A stretch of 64,000 nt of DNA, taken from WTFY01 sp965220875 (GTDB taxonomy: Bacteria; Pseudomonadota; Gammaproteobacteria; UBA4575). The notes below the pieces were generated by a model. That model did not search any database. It was not told the origin of the DNA and saw nothing but the letters and a program-made list of their open reading frames with translations. Positions 62,334 through 64,000 of this stretch are shown piece by piece; positions within the stretch are counted from its first letter, which is position 1, and each line of letters starts with the position of its first letter. The position numbers and the translations under genes were made by a program. The stretch lies in contig OZ244849.1 of assembly GCA_965220875.1 (NCBI GenBank), forward strand, positions 62,001-126,000, in the 5' to 3' direction.

Positions 62334-63255
62334 CCTACACTATATTTACGTGTGTGCGTTGCTCGACATACTAGTCAGTGTGCGACTGAGCCACCTACCC
62401 CATATCAAAAGACGATTTGATGAAAACTCCCGAGGATTTGATGAAGTAGTTTCATTTTTGAGCGCGTTAAACATTCTTGTGGTTGATGGTTCCAGTATAC
62501 GTCTAAATGTCGACCTGCCAAGAAAAGATAAGAATTTTCTACGCGCCGAAATTATGCGAAGAATTCTTGGTAAGAGAAATCGATATAGGAATGAAATATT
62601 CAGATTTATCAATCAATTTTCATTAGATCAAAGAAAGATCACTTACATGCCTCCAGATCAGAGACGCTCTACTGATAGCGATGTCCGAAATTTTCTAATC
62701 GATATTGGCGCTGTTAGGTATGTTCAGGACGCAGAAAAGTACGCTTTATTACCAGAGTATATAAGCCTCTTTGTAAGCGCTAGAAACAATGCAAACTTTA
62801 CTCCTCCAGCACTTCTAGAAAACCAAGTGGAAGCCCGCAATGAAATTGGGCGCATGGCAGAAGAAATAGTAGTTGAACATGAACGTGTTAGGGTTGGGCC
62901 GGCGTATGCAAATAAAGTGGACCATGTCTCTAAGCGTAACTGTGCCGCAGGGTACGATATCCTTAGCTGTTCTATTGAAAAAGATTCCAAGATCATTCCC
63001 AGGTTTATTGAAGTCAAGGCAGTCTCTTCAAGAACATTTCAGTTTTTTTGGAGCAAAAATGAAGTCGCTATAGCTCGCACATTTCAAGACTCATATTTTT
63101 TATACCTCTTGCCTGTTAGTCAGAATAGGCAATTTGAAATAGAGAAGCTAATGATGATTTCCAACCCTTGTGATAACGTATTGCAAGGTAGTTCAAGTTG
63201 GGTAATCGAGTCTGATGCACTAATTTGCTATTTAAAATCGGATGCATCTAATTGA
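62311..63255 (+). CDS. DUF3883-domain protein (PD-(D/E)XK-like putative nuclease)
   Basis: The product is 314 residues from the ATG at 62311, overlapping the helicase gene by 23 bases (TTG at 62305 is the alternative). The N-terminal ~170 residues are helical and unrecognised. The C-terminal DUF3883 domain shows NEIGRMAEEIVVEHE (177-191), CAAGYDILSC (211-220) and RFIEVKAVSS (231-240), so D216, E234 and K236 fit a PD-(D/E)XK nuclease centre, then SKNEVAIARTFQDSYFLYLL. DUF3883 occurs in restriction and other DNA-defence proteins. It probably provides the cutting or DNA-recognition activity of the operon (inference). Confidence 0.75.
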   Translation: MSRKAFSNLHYIYVCALLDILVSVRLSHLPHIKRRFDENSRGFDEVVSFLSALNILVVDGSSIRLNVDLPRKDKNFLRAEIMRRILGKRNRYRNEIFRFINQFSLDQRKITYMPPDQRRSTDSDVRNFLIDIGAVRYVQDAEKYALLPEYISLFVSARNNANFTPPALLENQVEARNEIGRMAEEIVVEHERVRVGPAYANKVDHVSKRNCAAGYDILSCSIEKDSKIIPRFIEVKAVSSRTFQFFWSKNEVAIARTFQDSYFLYLLPVSQNRQFEIEKLMMISNPCDNVLQGSSSWVIESDALICYLKSDASN

Positions 63256-63274
63256 CTGATTAAGTACTTTAAAG

Positions 63275-64000
63275 ATGTTAGAAAGTTACTCAGCCCCAAC
63301 TCACACAGAAGATTCCTTGAAATCTAAACCAGTAAAAGCACCATTTGGCTATTATGGTGCGAAACTGAGAATTGCGCGGCAGATAATCGAAAAGCTACCG
63401 CCTCATAATGCTTGGGTAGAAGGATTTTGTGGTTCAGCTGCAATTACATTAGCTAAGTCTCCTGTACCCATCGAGGTAATAAACGATGCAGATGATGAGA
63501 TAGTAAATTTATTTAAACAATTGAGAAACCATCCGAAAAAGCTTTATAAGGCAGTTGCACTAACCCCATATTCTCGCGCTGAATATGAAATAGCCCACAG
63601 AAAAGAAAAAGGTCTGAGTCCATTAGAGCGGGCAAGACGGTTTCTAGTCGCGACAATGATGACTGTCAACGCAGTCAACGGATCCTCACACTCCGGATTT
63701 TCGTATTCGTCATCATATACAAGGGGAAATAAAGAAGCACGGGTCAATCGCTGGTACAAATTGCCCGAAAGACTAGAAAAAGTTGTAGAACGTCTGCGTG
63801 GGGTACGTATTGAAAACAGGGATGCGTGTGAGATAGTGAGGCTATTTCATAACCGCCCTGCAACCTTAATGTACCTAGATCCACCATATTTTATAAAACG
63901 GAAATATGAGTACACGATCGATGTAAATAACTTAGAGTTTCACTCAAAGCTCTTAGAAATTTGCATGCAAGCCCGTTGCATGATCCTACTTAGTGGGTAT
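63275..64000 (+). CDS. D12-class N6-adenine DNA methyltransferase (Dam-like), partial
   Basis: 242 codons are visible from the ATG at 63275; the C-terminus is beyond the window. KAPFGYYGAKLRIARQIIEK near the start and VEGFCGSAAITLA (48-60) form the SAM site, and LMYLDPPYF (198-206) holds the catalytic DPPY, the alpha-type (Dam/DpnM) order. It lies 19 bp after the DUF3883 gene and completes the visible operon. It would methylate adenine in a specific site, either as self-marking for the helicase/nuclease genes or as an independent enzyme. Confidence 0.88.
   Translation, partial: MLESYSAPTHTEDSLKSKPVKAPFGYYGAKLRIARQIIEKLPPHNAWVEGFCGSAAITLAKSPVPIEVINDADDEIVNLFKQLRNHPKKLYKAVALTPYSRAEYEIAHRKEKGLSPLERARRFLVATMMTVNAVNGSSHSGFSYSSSYTRGNKEARVNRWYKLPERLEKVVERLRGVRIENRDACEIVRLFHNRPATLMYLDPPYFIKRKYEYTIDVNNLEFHSKLLEICMQARCMILLSGY

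Larger units (their letters stand above)
58146..64000. mobile_element. Genomic island at tRNA-Arg(CCT), left part
   Basis: Composition falls sharply from GC-rich to AT-rich immediately after tRNA-Arg. The island opens with a P4-type integrase remnant and an IS3-type remnant, then a four-gene operon (59009-64000) with no relatives in the surrounding housekeeping set. The right end is beyond the window, so size and the second att copy are not visible. Confidence 0.85.

Overview
The window is a GC-rich (by eye about 55-60 %) gammaproteobacterial chromosome segment. The lineage call rests on tig-clpP-clpX, smc-zipA-ligA, der-bamB-yfgM-hisS-rodZ-ndk, a complete isc operon and queA-tgt-yajC-secDF, all in orders known from that class (Chromatiales-like or marine gammaproteobacteria fit best; the exact order is not resolvable here). 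It carries six intact tRNA genes: Leu(TAG), His(GTG), Arg(TCT), Pro(TGG), Leu(CAA) and Arg(CCT).

Layout. 1-3.2 kb: clpX (cut by the window edge), clpP, tig and tRNA-Leu. 3.2-6 kb: a CPBP membrane protease, then a scar-like region between a 3' tRNA-His copy and the real tRNA-His, holding an outer-membrane barrel gene and a second tRNA 3' fragment. 6-10.3 kb: a secreted protein, a PQQ-type sugar dehydrogenase and an OFA-family MFS transporter. 10.4-17.1 kb: a DUF1302 - DUF1329 - YCF48-like - RND cluster that looks like one envelope-spanning export or import machine for hydrophobic compounds. 17.06-19.13 kb: a small AT-rich insertion bounded by a perfect 50-bp direct repeat; it replaced the C-terminus of the RND protein and carries a membrane protein and a nucleoside-deoxyribosyltransferase-fold protein. 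19.2-22.4 kb: a TRAP transporter. 22.5-28.3 kb: an orphan FetB-type permease, a LpxL-like acyltransferase, a fatty-acyl-AMP ligase with carrier domain, and an arsenic cassette (arsR-arsC-acr3). 28.6-44.8 kb: mpl, a LpxA-like acyltransferase, ligA, zipA, smc, queF, der, bamB, yfgM, hisS, rodZ, ndk. 44.9-52.4 kb: iscX back to iscR with a recognisable IscR site, then trmJ and suhB. 52.4-57.8 kb: secF, secD, yajC, tgt, queA.

58.1-64.0 kb: an AT-rich genomic island begins at tRNA-Arg(CCT). It opens with a broken P4-type integrase and an IS3-type remnant, followed by a tightly packed four-gene operon: a ParB/Srx-domain protein, a SNF2-type helicase, a DUF3883 (PD-(D/E)XK-like) protein and a D12-class adenine methyltransferase that runs off the window. 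The mix of helicase, nuclease-like fold, methyltransferase and DNA-binding-type domain in a mobile island is what an anti-phage or restriction-type system looks like. I do not recognise the combination as a named system, so it is the best candidate for something undescribed; the 17-19 kb insertion is the second.
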